From assembly GCA_003151515.1 (NCBI GenBank), contig PLXS01000011.1, forward strand, positions 1 to 59,689: 59,689 nt of DNA, written 5' to 3'. The DNA comes from Opitutaceae bacterium (lineage in GTDB: Bacteria; Verrucomicrobiota; Verrucomicrobiia; Opitutales; Opitutaceae). Under the pieces are notes generated by a model. It saw nothing but the letters and a program-made list of their open reading frames with translations. It made no database searches and was not told where the DNA came from. Below, piece by piece: positions 35,183 to 45,311 of this stretch. The position numbers were made by a program, and so were the translations under genes. How positions within the stretch are numbered: position 1 is the first letter of the stretch; each line of letters starts with the position of its first letter.

Positions 35183-35713
35183 ATGGCGACCGTAATCCAG
35201 GAATTCCAGTCTGCCCCCATGGGCAAGCGGGTGCTCATCCCGACGGTCATTTCATTCGCGGCGGTCGTGCTTGTGCTCCTCGTGAACCTCCTGATCGCAT
35301 TCAAGGCGATCCCGAAGGACTCGGCGACGGACCGGGTTGCCCTGGCCGTCAGCCCTTTCGTCGTCCTGGGGATCGTCCTCCCGATGTTCCTCTTCGAGCG
35401 CTCCAAGGTGTCGCGCTTCAGGATAGACGAGAACTGCCTCGTCCTCGGCAAGAAGCGCTTCCCGCTGCAGGGAGCCGTCGAGGTGCGCCGCGACCCGGAT
35501 GCCATGAAGTGGGCGATCAAGCTCTTCGCCAACGGCGGCCTGGGCTCGCTGCGGGGGTCCTTCCGCAGCAGGCGGCTTGGCAAGTTCTACGCCTTCATGA
35601 CCGGGACGGAGAACGCGGTGGTCGTGCGCTGGCCTGACAAGACGGTCGTCGTCTCGCCAGCCGATCCCGAGTTCTTCATCTACTCGGCGCGCTCGGCCGC
35701 CGGAATCCGATGA
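35183..35713 (+). CDS. Two-helix membrane protein with PH-like domain
   Basis: A 176-residue protein: two N-terminal transmembrane helices (about 17-42 and 52-70, VLVLLVNLLIAFKAI and VSPFVVLGIVLPMFLF) are followed by a soluble beta-rich region, FRIDENCLVLGKKRFPLQ through AVVVRWPDKTVVVSPADPEF. It resembles bacterial PH (bPH)-type domains found on small membrane proteins. It is 25 nt after the SPFH gene and 24 nt before the RHH gene, so probably the same transcript. Its function is unknown; an SPFH partner is plausible. Confidence 0.65.
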   Translation: MATVIQEFQSAPMGKRVLIPTVISFAAVVLVLLVNLLIAFKAIPKDSATDRVALAVSPFVVLGIVLPMFLFERSKVSRFRIDENCLVLGKKRFPLQGAVEVRRDPDAMKWAIKLFANGGLGSLRGSFRSRRLGKFYAFMTGTENAVVVRWPDKTVVVSPADPEFFIYSARSAAGIR

Positions 35714-35737
35714 GCCCAGGCAAAACTCTCTCCGTGA

Positions 35738-35950
35738 ATGGCTGAGGAAAGAAAGACGTTTTTGTTGCGGGTCGATCCCGCCGTCTGGCGGGACATCGAG
35801 AAGTGGGCCGCCGACGAGCTGCGAAGCGCCAACGGCCAGATAGAGTTCATCCTGCGTGAGGCCCTTCGGCGGCGCCTGGGGCAGCAGGGGGCGGGCGGTC
35901 CGCCCGCGGGCGAGGCGGGAGGCACCGGCGCGCCCCCCGGATCGCCCTGA
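35738..35950 (+). CDS. Arc-like ribbon-helix-helix DNA-binding protein
   Basis: Seventy residues. The first 45 (ERKTFLLRVDPAVWRDIEKW, then ADELRSANGQIEFILREALR) fit the ribbon-helix-helix fold: a short basic strand TFLLRV, helix A, an N-G turn, and helix B. The rest is a flexible Gly/Pro/Ala tail. RHH dimers insert the strand pair into the major groove and bind phased or inverted repeats, so the ATATC array upstream of the SPFH gene is a likely target, making this an autoregulator. It could instead be a partner of an undescribed module. Confidence 0.8.
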   Translation: MAEERKTFLLRVDPAVWRDIEKWAADELRSANGQIEFILREALRRRLGQQGAGGPPAGEAGGTGAPPGSP

Positions 35951-36044
35951 AGGGGGCCCCGGGGCGCAAGACAAAGGTCGTTGCGTCGGCGCGCAACATG
36001 GGGAGATTCTCCCGCTGGCCCATGAGCGCGCGCCGCCGCACCCG

Positions 36045-38096
36045 ATGACCCCGTCCGAAGCCAAGCAGAGGATTGCCTCGCTGCGCGCCGAGGTGACGCG
36101 CAACGACGAGCTCTACTACCGGCGGGCGCGCCCGGAGCTCAACGACCCGGAGTACGACCGGCTCAAGCGGGAGCTCGCCGAGCTCGAGGCGCGCTACCCG
36201 GATGCGGCTGCGGCGGCCGGGCCGTCCTCGCCGACCGCGAGGGTCGGCGACGACCGCGCCGAGGGTTTCGTCGCGGTGCGCCACCGCCTGCCGATGCAGA
36301 GCCTCGATAACACGTACTCCGAGGCCGAGCTGCGGGAGTTCCACGCACGCCTGGCCAGGCTCCTGGGCCGCGAGGACCTGGCGTATGTCGTGGAGCCGAA
36401 GATCGACGGGCTCGCCGTCAGCCTGACCTACGAGAAGGGCCGGTTCGTGCGGGCGGTCACCCGGGGAAACGGTGTGGACGGGGACGACGTGACCGCGAAC
36501 GCGCTAACGATCCGGGCGCTGCCGCGGGAGCTCAAGCGCTCCGCCCGCGCCCCGCTGCCGGACCTGATAGAGATCCGTGGGGAGATATTCATGACGCTCG
36601 CGGAGTTCGAGCGCATCAACGCCACCCGCGACGACTCCGGCGAGGAGAGGTACGCCAACCCGCGCAACCTCGCCGCGGGGACAATCAAGCTCTTGGACCC
36701 GCGCGAGGTGGCGGAGCGCAGGCTCGAGCTCGTCCTCTACGGGTTCGGTGCGTGCGAGCCCCCCGGCGCCGGGGGCGAGACCCAGTCCGGGTACCACGCG
36801 CTCGTTCGCGCCTGGGGCCTGCCCACGGTCGAGAAGTTCTGGAAGGCGCGCGGCATAGACGAGGTCTGGGCCGCCGTGGGCGAGCTCGACCGGGTGCGCC
36901 GCTCCTTCGCATACGCCACCGACGGCGCCGTCGTTAAGCTCGACTCGTTGGCCCTGCAGCGGGAGGCGGGCAGCACGAGCAAGGCGCCGCGCTGGGCGAT
37001 GGCCTACAAGTTTGCGGCCGAGCGGGCCGAGACCAAGCTGCTCGCGATCTCAGTCCAGGTCGGCCGCACGGGCGTCCTGACCCCCGTGGCGGAGCTCGAG
37101 CCCGTCCTCCTCGCGGGCTCGACCGTGTCGCGCGCGACGCTCCACAACAAGGACGAGATCGCCCGCAAGGACATCCGGGTCGGGGACTTCGTGTTCGTCG
37201 AGAAGGCCGGGGAGGTGATCCCGGCGGTCGTCGGCGTCAACGTGGCCCGCAGGGCGCCCGAGTGCGTCGCGTTCAAGTTCCCGACACGCTGCCCGTCGTG
37301 CGGCAGCGCCGTCGTCCAGGCCGAGGGGGAGGTGGCGCTGCGCTGCCCGAACTACGACTGCCCCGTGCAGGTGCGCCGGCGCGTGCGCCACTTCGCCTCG
37401 AAGGCTTGCGTCGACATCGACGGGCTGGGCGAGGCCATGGTCGACGTCCTCGTCGAGAAGGGCTGGGTGCGCAGCATCGCGGACATCTACCGGCAGCGCC
37501 GCGAGAACCTCCTGTCCCTCGGCAAGAGCGTCGAGAAGTCGACCGACAACCTCCTGGCGGCGATCGAGGCGAGCAAGCGGGCCGAGCTCTGGCGCTTCAT
37601 CCACGGGCTCGGGATACCGCACGTTGGGGCGGCTGCGGCGAGGGACCTCGCGTCGCGGTTCGGCAGCCTCGACGAGCTCTCGCAGTCGAGGCATCAGGAC
37701 TACATCGGCGCGGACGGCCAGAGCCTGATCGCCGGGATAGGGGAGACGATGGCGTCGGCGATCATCGGGCACTTCAACCAGCCGATCAACAGGACCCTCG
37801 TACGGGACCTGGACGAAGCTGGGGTCAGGCCGGCGGCCCCGGCGGCGCGCTCCGCGGGCACGGGCCCGCTCTCAGGAAAGACCTTCGTGCTCACCGGGAC
37901 GCTGCCCACCCTCGCGCGGGAGGAGGCCTCGACGCGCATCGAGGCCGCCGGGGGCAAGGTCTCGTCCGGCGTCAGCAAGAAGACCAGCTTTGTCCTCGCG
38001 GGGGCCGATGCGGGCTCGAAGCTCGAGAAGGCCAAGTCCCTGGGCATTGCCGTGATCGGGGAGGACGAGCTTCTGGCGATGCTCGCCGGGCGCTGA
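36045..38096 (+). CDS. ligA: NAD-dependent DNA ligase
   Basis: Seals nicks in replication and repair using NAD+. ATG 36045 (MTPSEAKQRIASLRAEVTRN) gives 683 residues, the normal length; the frame runs back to 35856 across the RHH gene, without homology. The adenylated Lys119 lies in EPKIDGLAVSL. The zinc Cys4 finger is CPSCG...CPNYDC, followed by the HhH repeats (GLGIPHVGAAAARDLASRFG) and a C-terminal BRCT domain (LSGKTFVLTGTLPTLAREEA). It is 94 nt after the RHH gene, on the same strand. Confidence 0.97.
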   Translation: MTPSEAKQRIASLRAEVTRNDELYYRRARPELNDPEYDRLKRELAELEARYPDAAAAAGPSSPTARVGDDRAEGFVAVRHRLPMQSLDNTYSEAELREFHARLARLLGREDLAYVVEPKIDGLAVSLTYEKGRFVRAVTRGNGVDGDDVTANALTIRALPRELKRSARAPLPDLIEIRGEIFMTLAEFERINATRDDSGEERYANPRNLAAGTIKLLDPREVAERRLELVLYGFGACEPPGAGGETQSGYHALVRAWGLPTVEKFWKARGIDEVWAAVGELDRVRRSFAYATDGAVVKLDSLALQREAGSTSKAPRWAMAYKFAAERAETKLLAISVQVGRTGVLTPVAELEPVLLAGSTVSRATLHNKDEIARKDIRVGDFVFVEKAGEVIPAVVGVNVARRAPECVAFKFPTRCPSCGSAVVQAEGEVALRCPNYDCPVQVRRRVRHFASKACVDIDGLGEAMVDVLVEKGWVRSIADIYRQRRENLLSLGKSVEKSTDNLLAAIEASKRAELWRFIHGLGIPHVGAAAARDLASRFGSLDELSQSRHQDYIGADGQSLIAGIGETMASAIIGHFNQPINRTLVRDLDEAGVRPAAPAARSAGTGPLSGKTFVLTGTLPTLAREEASTRIEAAGGKVSSGVSKKTSFVLAGADAGSKLEKAKSLGIAVIGEDELLAMLAGR

Positions 38097-38111
38097 GGAT
38101 CCCGGGGCGCC

Positions 38112-38639
38112 CTAGAGGTGCTGCAGGGCCGTGGCCAGCTCCTGCATGAACCCCTGGGCGTCGGCCGGCGACGGCCGGTAGCCGGGCTTGCTCACGTCCA
38201 TGAGGCCCGGCCGGCCCTGCTGGTCGACGATCCACTTGCCCGTGACCCCGTCCGAGAACGTCACCGTCCCGCTTGCAAGCGCGCTGGGATTGAGACTCAC
38301 CTTGTCGACCGTGATCCGCACCCCCGAGGGCGGGGCCTCGTCCTCGTCCTCGTCGTCGTCGGCGCCGGAAAGGCCGAGCTTCTCCTTCGCCTTGTCGAGG
38401 AAGCCCTTCTTCTCGGCGGGGGCGGCAGCCGCGGGCGCGCCCTTGGAGACGTCGCTCGCATCCGCAGCCGGCGCGGCGTCCCTGAGCTTGAGGTCCAGAT
38501 CGTCCACCAGGAAGCGCACGTCCATGTAGGTCATGGAGATGCCCAGCTGCTCGGCCAGCTTCTTCTGGATGGCGTAGAGGTTGTCGCCGGCGGCGACCCA
38601 GTCGGACACAGACTTCTTCTGCTCAGGAGTTAGAGTCAT
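38112..38639 (-). CDS. Conserved hypothetical protein (Opitutaceae-type)
   Basis: The product is 175 residues from ATG 38639. The N-terminus (TPEQKKSVSDWVAAGDNLYA, then IQKKLAEQLGISMTYMDVRF) is a helical, HTH-like segment. A flexible Ala/Lys/Asp-rich linker follows, with a run of acidic residues (about 85-95). The C-terminus is a beta domain (VRITVDKVSLNPSALASGTV, then GKWIVDQQGRPGLMDV). I have seen the pattern of an N-terminal helix plus MTYMDVRFLVDDL in Opitutaceae proteins but know no function. It is codirectional with dnaA, with 50 nt between. Confidence 0.75.
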   Translation of the reverse strand: MTLTPEQKKSVSDWVAAGDNLYAIQKKLAEQLGISMTYMDVRFLVDDLDLKLRDAAPAADASDVSKGAPAAAAPAEKKGFLDKAKEKLGLSGADDDEDEDEAPPSGVRITVDKVSLNPSALASGTVTFSDGVTGKWIVDQQGRPGLMDVSKPGYRPSPADAQGFMQELATALQHL

Positions 38640-38692
38640 GAATGGGCCCCCATACCAAAGCCAAATCGACCAACACGCAAGCCGCCCCGCTA

Positions 38693-40087
38693 TCAGCGCG
38701 ACAGCTGGGCCTTGAGGAACTCCACGCTGCTGCGCATCGAGGCGTCCTGCTCCATCATGTTGTCTATGGCCTTGCAGGCGTGGATGACCGTGCCGTGGTC
38801 GCGGCCGCCGAAGGCGTCGCCAATTTCCTGCAGCGAATGCTTCGTCAGCGTTCGCGCGAGGTACATGGCCGCCTGGCGCGGGATCGCGATGTTGTTGGGC
38901 CGGCGCTTGCTCGTCATGTCGCTGTGCCGGATCTGGAAATGGTCGGCCACCCTCTTCTGGATCGTCTCGATCGTCAGGATGCTCTGGGCCTGCTCGACGA
39001 GCATGTCGTGCAGTAGCCTCTCGGTCGTCGCCAGGTCGAGCGGCTTGTTGCTCAGGGCGCCGTAGCTGGCCACTTTGATCATCGCCCCCTCGAGCTTGCG
39101 GATGTTCTTGGTGATGTTCTGGGCGATGAACATGATCACCGGCTCGGGCAGCCCGCACTTCAGGTTGGCGGCCTTCGTGCGCAGGATGGCGATCCTCGTC
39201 TCGAGGTCGGGCGCCTGGATGTCCGCGGGCAGGCCCCACTCGAAGCGGGACACGAGGCGGGCCTCGAGCTTCTGTATCTCGCTCGCCCGGCGGTCGCTCG
39301 ACAGGACGATCTGCTTTCCCGACTCGAACAGGTCGTTGAAGGTGTGGAAGAACTCCTCCTGGATCCGCTCCTTGCCGGCGAGGAACTGCACGTCGTCGAG
39401 GAGCATGACGTCCACGTGCCTGTAGCGCTGGCGGAACTTCACCATCCCATTCTCCTGCAGGGCCTGGATGAAGTCGTTCGTGAACTTCTCGGTCGAGAGG
39501 TAGGCGACGCGCGTCTCCGGGTTGTTGCGCAGGATCGCGTGCCCGATGGCGTGCATCAGGTGGGTCTTGCCGAGCCCGGTATCCCCATAGATGAAGAGGG
39601 GGTTGTACGCCTGCGCGGGTGCCTGCGCGACGGCGAGCGCGGCGGCGTGCGCCATCTGGTTGTTCGCCCCCACGACGAACGTCTCAAACGTGTTGCGGAT
39701 GTTGAGCGTGCCCGCTGCCGGGCCGCGGTCATCGCCTCGGCCCGAGCGCTTGGGCGAGGAGCCGCGCGCGCGCGCGCTGGCGGCCGCCGCCTCGGAGGCC
39801 TTGTGCGATCCCGCCGCGGGCCGCGGCGCCTCGTCCAGCTTCTGAAGATTCACGCCCACCGACCTGCCCGCCGTCAGTCTCAGGCGCTGCGTGATCAGGT
39901 CCAGGTAGTTGTCGTGGATCCAGATGGCCGCGAAGTCGTTGGGCACGCCCAGCGTGATGCTGTCCTCGGTTGTCTCGAGGCACACCACGGGCTCGAACCA
40001 CATCTGGAAAACATCCTCGGGGAAAAGGGCTTTGAAGTCGCACTTAACCGTTTCCCACAGGTTAAGGGGCAGGGACAGGGAGGGCAT
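38693..40087 (-). CDS. dnaA: Chromosomal replication initiator protein
   Basis: ATP-dependent initiator that binds DnaA boxes and unwinds oriC. Of 464 residues, domain I (about 10-80) is followed by an Ala/Arg/Ser-rich linker. The AAA+ domain has Walker A GDTGLGKT (168-175), Walker B VMLLDDVQ (227-234) and sensor motifs (RLVSRFEWGLPADIQAPDLE). DNA-binding domain IV has the signature GGRDHGTVIHACKAI. ATG 40087 is the only well-supported start. ligA lies on the other side in opposite orientation, with an unrelated gene between them. Confidence 0.97.
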   Translation of the reverse strand: MPSLSLPLNLWETVKCDFKALFPEDVFQMWFEPVVCLETTEDSITLGVPNDFAAIWIHDNYLDLITQRLRLTAGRSVGVNLQKLDEAPRPAAGSHKASEAAAASARARGSSPKRSGRGDDRGPAAGTLNIRNTFETFVVGANNQMAHAAALAVAQAPAQAYNPLFIYGDTGLGKTHLMHAIGHAILRNNPETRVAYLSTEKFTNDFIQALQENGMVKFRQRYRHVDVMLLDDVQFLAGKERIQEEFFHTFNDLFESGKQIVLSSDRRASEIQKLEARLVSRFEWGLPADIQAPDLETRIAILRTKAANLKCGLPEPVIMFIAQNITKNIRKLEGAMIKVASYGALSNKPLDLATTERLLHDMLVEQAQSILTIETIQKRVADHFQIRHSDMTSKRRPNNIAIPRQAAMYLARTLTKHSLQEIGDAFGGRDHGTVIHACKAIDNMMEQDASMRSSVEFLKAQLSR

Positions 40088-40110
40088 TGGCGGCGGGCAA
40101 AAGTCGGGTC

Positions 40111-40119
40111 TTATTCACA
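40111..40119 (+). promoter_or_regulatory. DnaA box
   Basis: TTATTCACA, an exact match to the TTATNCACA consensus, 23 nt upstream of the dnaA start codon and therefore positioned for DnaA autoregulation. Confidence 0.5.
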
Positions 40120-40392
40120 TGGCCCCTCGGGGGGTGCTTCGGCACGCCATTTCACGTCACCCAGGGGTGTGCCCGCTGCGACAAAATTCGATTTACGGCC
40201 GGCTGTAACATTGATGAGGTATCCAAATACTGTAAAGGGCTGACGGCCATTGGTTAGGGTAATGCGTCGCTGCGCGGCCCATAGGGGCGGCATTGGTGGC
40301 GTGGCAAAGAACATCCGAGGGACTCTAACGCTTGGACAAGCGCCGAGTAACTGTGAACGCGAAAAGCATTACAAGGTCAACTTTCTGACAAG

Positions 40393-40401
40393 TTGTTCAC
40401 A
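40393..40401 (+). promoter_or_regulatory. DnaA-box-like site
   Basis: TTGTTCACA, one mismatch (A to G at position 3) from the box at 40111. It lies beside a T-rich stretch that would be suited to strand opening. Confidence 0.3.
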
Positions 40402-40441
40402 TCACATTTGGGCATAACTTTTTTCACTTTTTTCGTTGCAT

Positions 40442-40459
40442 CCTAAGCCCAAACTTAGG
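40442..40459. repeat. Perfect inverted repeat CCTAAG-CCCAAA-CTTAGG
   Basis: Six-base arms with a six-base spacer, just downstream of the T-rich tract in the dnaA upstream region. It could be a protein-binding site or part of an origin; its function is unknown. Confidence 0.35.
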
Positions 40460-40605
40460 CGTCAAAAATCAGCCCGCCGCGGCGCGTAATAGCCCCGATA
40501 CTACATCGCCCTGCAGCGGGCTTCCAAAGCCGAAAAGCAGGTTACGGACATGTTACGCGTGAGTAAAGGTGCGTGAACTTTTATGATACGCGCAAGCGCG
40601 CGTCG

Positions 40606-42624
<2,019 letters not shown>

Positions 42625-42635
42625 GGCCGGCTTGG

Positions 42636-44057
42636 TCAGGGCTTCGCCGGGGCGGCCTGGGCCTGGGCCCGGCTGTCCGCCGCCGCGTCCGCCCTCCAGC
42701 GGCGCACGTCGAAGATGCTGATGTAAAGCACCATCGAAAAGATCAGCACCATGAAGACGCTCTGGGCGGTGACCACGAAGTTGGCGGGGAGCGCCTTGCC
42801 CCTCAGCCGTCCGATCGTCGCGAAGAGGATCTGGCCGCCGTCGAGCACCGGAATGGGGAGCAGGTTGAGGATGGCGAGGTTGACGTTGATCAGGATCGTG
42901 ATTCGCAGGACGGCCCTGATCCCGGCCTCCGCCGCGGCATGGAAGACGTGCACGATGCCGACCGGACCGGAGACCTTCGAGAGCCCGATGTCGGAGCGCG
43001 GATCGATCAGGCCCCAGACCGTCCTGAACGTCATCACGAACGGCTGCGCGAGCTGCTCGAGCGGGCCGGGGTAGGTCATGTGGTAGCCGGCGGAAAACTC
43101 GATGTCCCCGAGCTGCAGGCTGGCGGTTCTCGGGGGCATGACCAAATCGATCCTCCTTGCCGCCCGCAGGACCGACAGGTGCGCTTCAGCGGAGGGCTTG
43201 GCGGAGAGTTCCATCCCGAGGCCCGCGGCGTTCATTATCGGCGAGCCGTTGACAGCGACGATGCGGTCGCCGCGCCGCAGGCCGGCCGCGGCGGCCGCCG
43301 AGCGCGCCTCCACGGAGTGCACGTTCAGGTCGTAGCCGGGCATGATTCCAACGCGCCGCAGGTGGTCGTTGCCCCAGAGAAGCGGATGGAGGGTGACCTG
43401 CATCGTCCTGCCCTCCCTCTCGATCGTGAAGACCGTGGTGCGGCCGCCATCCTTGTCCCTCCCGGAGCTCGTGTAGAGCGTCTCGGTCAGGTCGCCCCAG
43501 TCCGAGATCGCGTGGCCGTCAATCGCCTTGACGACGTCGCCGATGCGCAGGCCGCCCTGGACGGCGGGGCTGACGACCTGGGTTCCGTCCGGCATGTCGA
43601 TCGTCCTTTCGATGTAGCCCACGGTCGTGCTCTCGGACTCGGCGTTCTCAGGCTGGCCGACCACCCAGATGACGCAGGCTAGGGCGAAGGCGAAGAGGAC
43701 GTTGAAAGCCGCCCCGGCGATGAAAACCAGGACCTTGGTCGTGTAGGAGACCTCGGGCAGGTCGTCGGCCGAGACGGAGCTCTCGCCCTCCAGGGGCCCG
43801 AGGTCGGCAAGCTGCGGCAGCAGAACGAACCCGCCCAAGGGGAACCACGCGACCTGGTACCTCGTCCCGCCGGCGCCCTTCCACGAGAAGAGGGCGGGCC
43901 CGATCCCGATCGAGAACACCTCCACGTGGACCCCCCTCGCGCGCGCGACCAGGTAGTGACCCAATTCGTGCACGAAGATGCAGCCGCCGAAAAACAGAAC
44001 GATAAGGAAGTCCGACCAAGCGCTTTGGAGGAGGGATTGGAGGATCTCGGGCTGCAC
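42636..44057 (-). CDS. rseP: RIP metalloprotease RseP (site-2 protease)
   Basis: Intramembrane zinc protease that cleaves membrane-bound regulators such as anti-sigma factors. HELGH at residues 30-34 lies in the first helix; GIGIGP-like FSIGIGPALFSW follows, then two PDZ domains (about 130-225 and 235-310, e.g. AAAAAGLRRGDRIVAVNG) and the C-terminal NLLPIPVLDGGQILF with the metal-coordinating LDG motif. Translation begins at GTG 44057. The gene is between dxr and ispG in the uppS-cdsA-dxr-rseP-ispG operon, the classic position. Confidence 0.95.
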   Translation of the reverse strand: MQPEILQSLLQSAWSDFLIVLFFGGCIFVHELGHYLVARARGVHVEVFSIGIGPALFSWKGAGGTRYQVAWFPLGGFVLLPQLADLGPLEGESSVSADDLPEVSYTTKVLVFIAGAAFNVLFAFALACVIWVVGQPENAESESTTVGYIERTIDMPDGTQVVSPAVQGGLRIGDVVKAIDGHAISDWGDLTETLYTSSGRDKDGGRTTVFTIEREGRTMQVTLHPLLWGNDHLRRVGIMPGYDLNVHSVEARSAAAAAGLRRGDRIVAVNGSPIMNAAGLGMELSAKPSAEAHLSVLRAARRIDLVMPPRTASLQLGDIEFSAGYHMTYPGPLEQLAQPFVMTFRTVWGLIDPRSDIGLSKVSGPVGIVHVFHAAAEAGIRAVLRITILINVNLAILNLLPIPVLDGGQILFATIGRLRGKALPANFVVTAQSVFMVLIFSMVLYISIFDVRRWRADAAADSRAQAQAAPAKP

Positions 44058-44083
44058 TTTGATTCTAACGAGTTAAAGGGTAA

Positions 44084-45283
44084 TCACTTAAATGATAGAA
44101 CATCGGCTGACGCGCCGCGCCTGGCTTCGGAGTCCGCAGCCAGGACAGCACCCAGGTCGGAGGGTTCGAAATTAGCGGTTCTGGCGAGAGCGTTGCCTAC
44201 GATGGCGGGAATCGCAAGAAAGGGAATCCTGCCCCCCAGAAAGGCCTCCACGGCCACCTCGTTGGCCGCATTGAACACGGCGGGAGCGGCGCCGCCGGCA
44301 ACCATCGCCTCCCTGGCGAGCCGGATCATGGGGAAGCGCATCTCGTCCACGGGCCTGAACTCGAGCGAGACGAGCCGCGTGAAGTCGATCGGCGGCTCGA
44401 CGCCCTCCACGCGATCCGGATAGAGCAGCGCGTGCTGGATGGGGAACGTCATCGACGAGGGCGAGAGCTGCGCGAGCATGGCGCCGTCGTTGAACTCGAC
44501 GAGGCAGTGCACGATGCTCTGGGGGTGGATGACCGCGGTGCACTGGTCCGGCCGCAGCCCGAAGAGCCACAGGGCCTCGATCAGCTCGAGGCCCTTGTTC
44601 GCGAGCGTCGCCGAGTCGACCGTCACCTTCGGGCCCATGGACCAGTTGGGGTGCTTCAGGGCGTCGGCCGGCATCGCGTGGCGCAGCTGCTCGCCGGTCC
44701 AGTCGCGGAAAGCGCCGCCGCTCGCCGTCAGCACGACACGGCGCACGCCCGAGCTCGGGTGCCCCTCGATGCACTGGAAGACCGCGTTGTGCTCGCTGTC
44801 GACCGGCAGGATGCGCGTGCCGTGGCGCCGGGCCGCGGCCATGACGAATTTCCCCGCGAGAACGAGGATCTCCTTCGAGGCGAGCGCGAGGTCCTTGCCC
44901 GCGGCGATCGCCGCCATTGCCGGCTCGAGCCCCGCGGTCCCCACGACGGCCACGAGGACGGTGCGCGCATCGGGAAGCGTCGCGAGCTCCGCTAGCCCCG
45001 CCGCGCCCTCGAGGATGCGGACGTCGCCGGCGAACGCGCCCGAGCGCCTCGCCTCGGCGCAGGCCTTGGAATCGAAGATCGCCACGTTTCGCACGGAGAA
45101 CTCGCGCGCGATTTCGGAGAGCCGGCGCCAGTCCGTGCGTGCCGCAATCCCGACGAGGGCGAGCCGCGCGCCGTGGGACGCGATGACGCGCAGCGAGCTC
45201 GCCCCTATCGAGCCGGTCGCCCCGAGCAGGACGACGCCCTGCCTGGGGCCGCTGGGCGGGGTGCTCGCCGTTGGATGCGCCAC
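44084..45283 (-). CDS. dxr: 1-deoxy-D-xylulose 5-phosphate reductoisomerase
   Basis: Converts DXP to MEP with NADPH, the first committed step of the MEP pathway. The NADPH motif LLGATGSIGASSLRV is at residues 19-33. Metal and substrate sites are seen in LPVDSEHNAVFQ, TASGGAFRDW and ATLANKGLELIEA, and the C-terminal domain ends in the helix VLSFK. GTG 45283 starts MAHPTASTPP. The 399-residue length is typical. It shares the operon with ispG, the penultimate step of the same pathway. Confidence 0.97.
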   Translation of the reverse strand: MAHPTASTPPSGPRQGVVLLGATGSIGASSLRVIASHGARLALVGIAARTDWRRLSEIAREFSVRNVAIFDSKACAEARRSGAFAGDVRILEGAAGLAELATLPDARTVLVAVVGTAGLEPAMAAIAAGKDLALASKEILVLAGKFVMAAARRHGTRILPVDSEHNAVFQCIEGHPSSGVRRVVLTASGGAFRDWTGEQLRHAMPADALKHPNWSMGPKVTVDSATLANKGLELIEALWLFGLRPDQCTAVIHPQSIVHCLVEFNDGAMLAQLSPSSMTFPIQHALLYPDRVEGVEPPIDFTRLVSLEFRPVDEMRFPMIRLAREAMVAGGAAPAVFNAANEVAVEAFLGGRIPFLAIPAIVGNALARTANFEPSDLGAVLAADSEARRGASADVLSFK

Positions 45284-45311
45284 GTTGGATTTGTCCGGGT
45301 TGGCCGCGGCC

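Larger units (their letters stand above)
40088..40605. promoter_or_regulatory. dnaA upstream region with DnaA-box-like sites, possible oriC
   Basis: A 518-nt gene-free interval between dnaA and the end of ispG. It has a perfect DnaA-box match at 40111-40119, a one-mismatch box at 40393-40401, a weaker reversed copy at 40352-40360, a T-rich stretch near 40415-40436, an inverted repeat at 40442-40459 and two GTTACG copies 11 bp apart (40541-40546, 40552-40557). These could serve DnaA autoregulation or an origin. Box density is modest, so I rate it as a candidate only. Confidence 0.4.
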
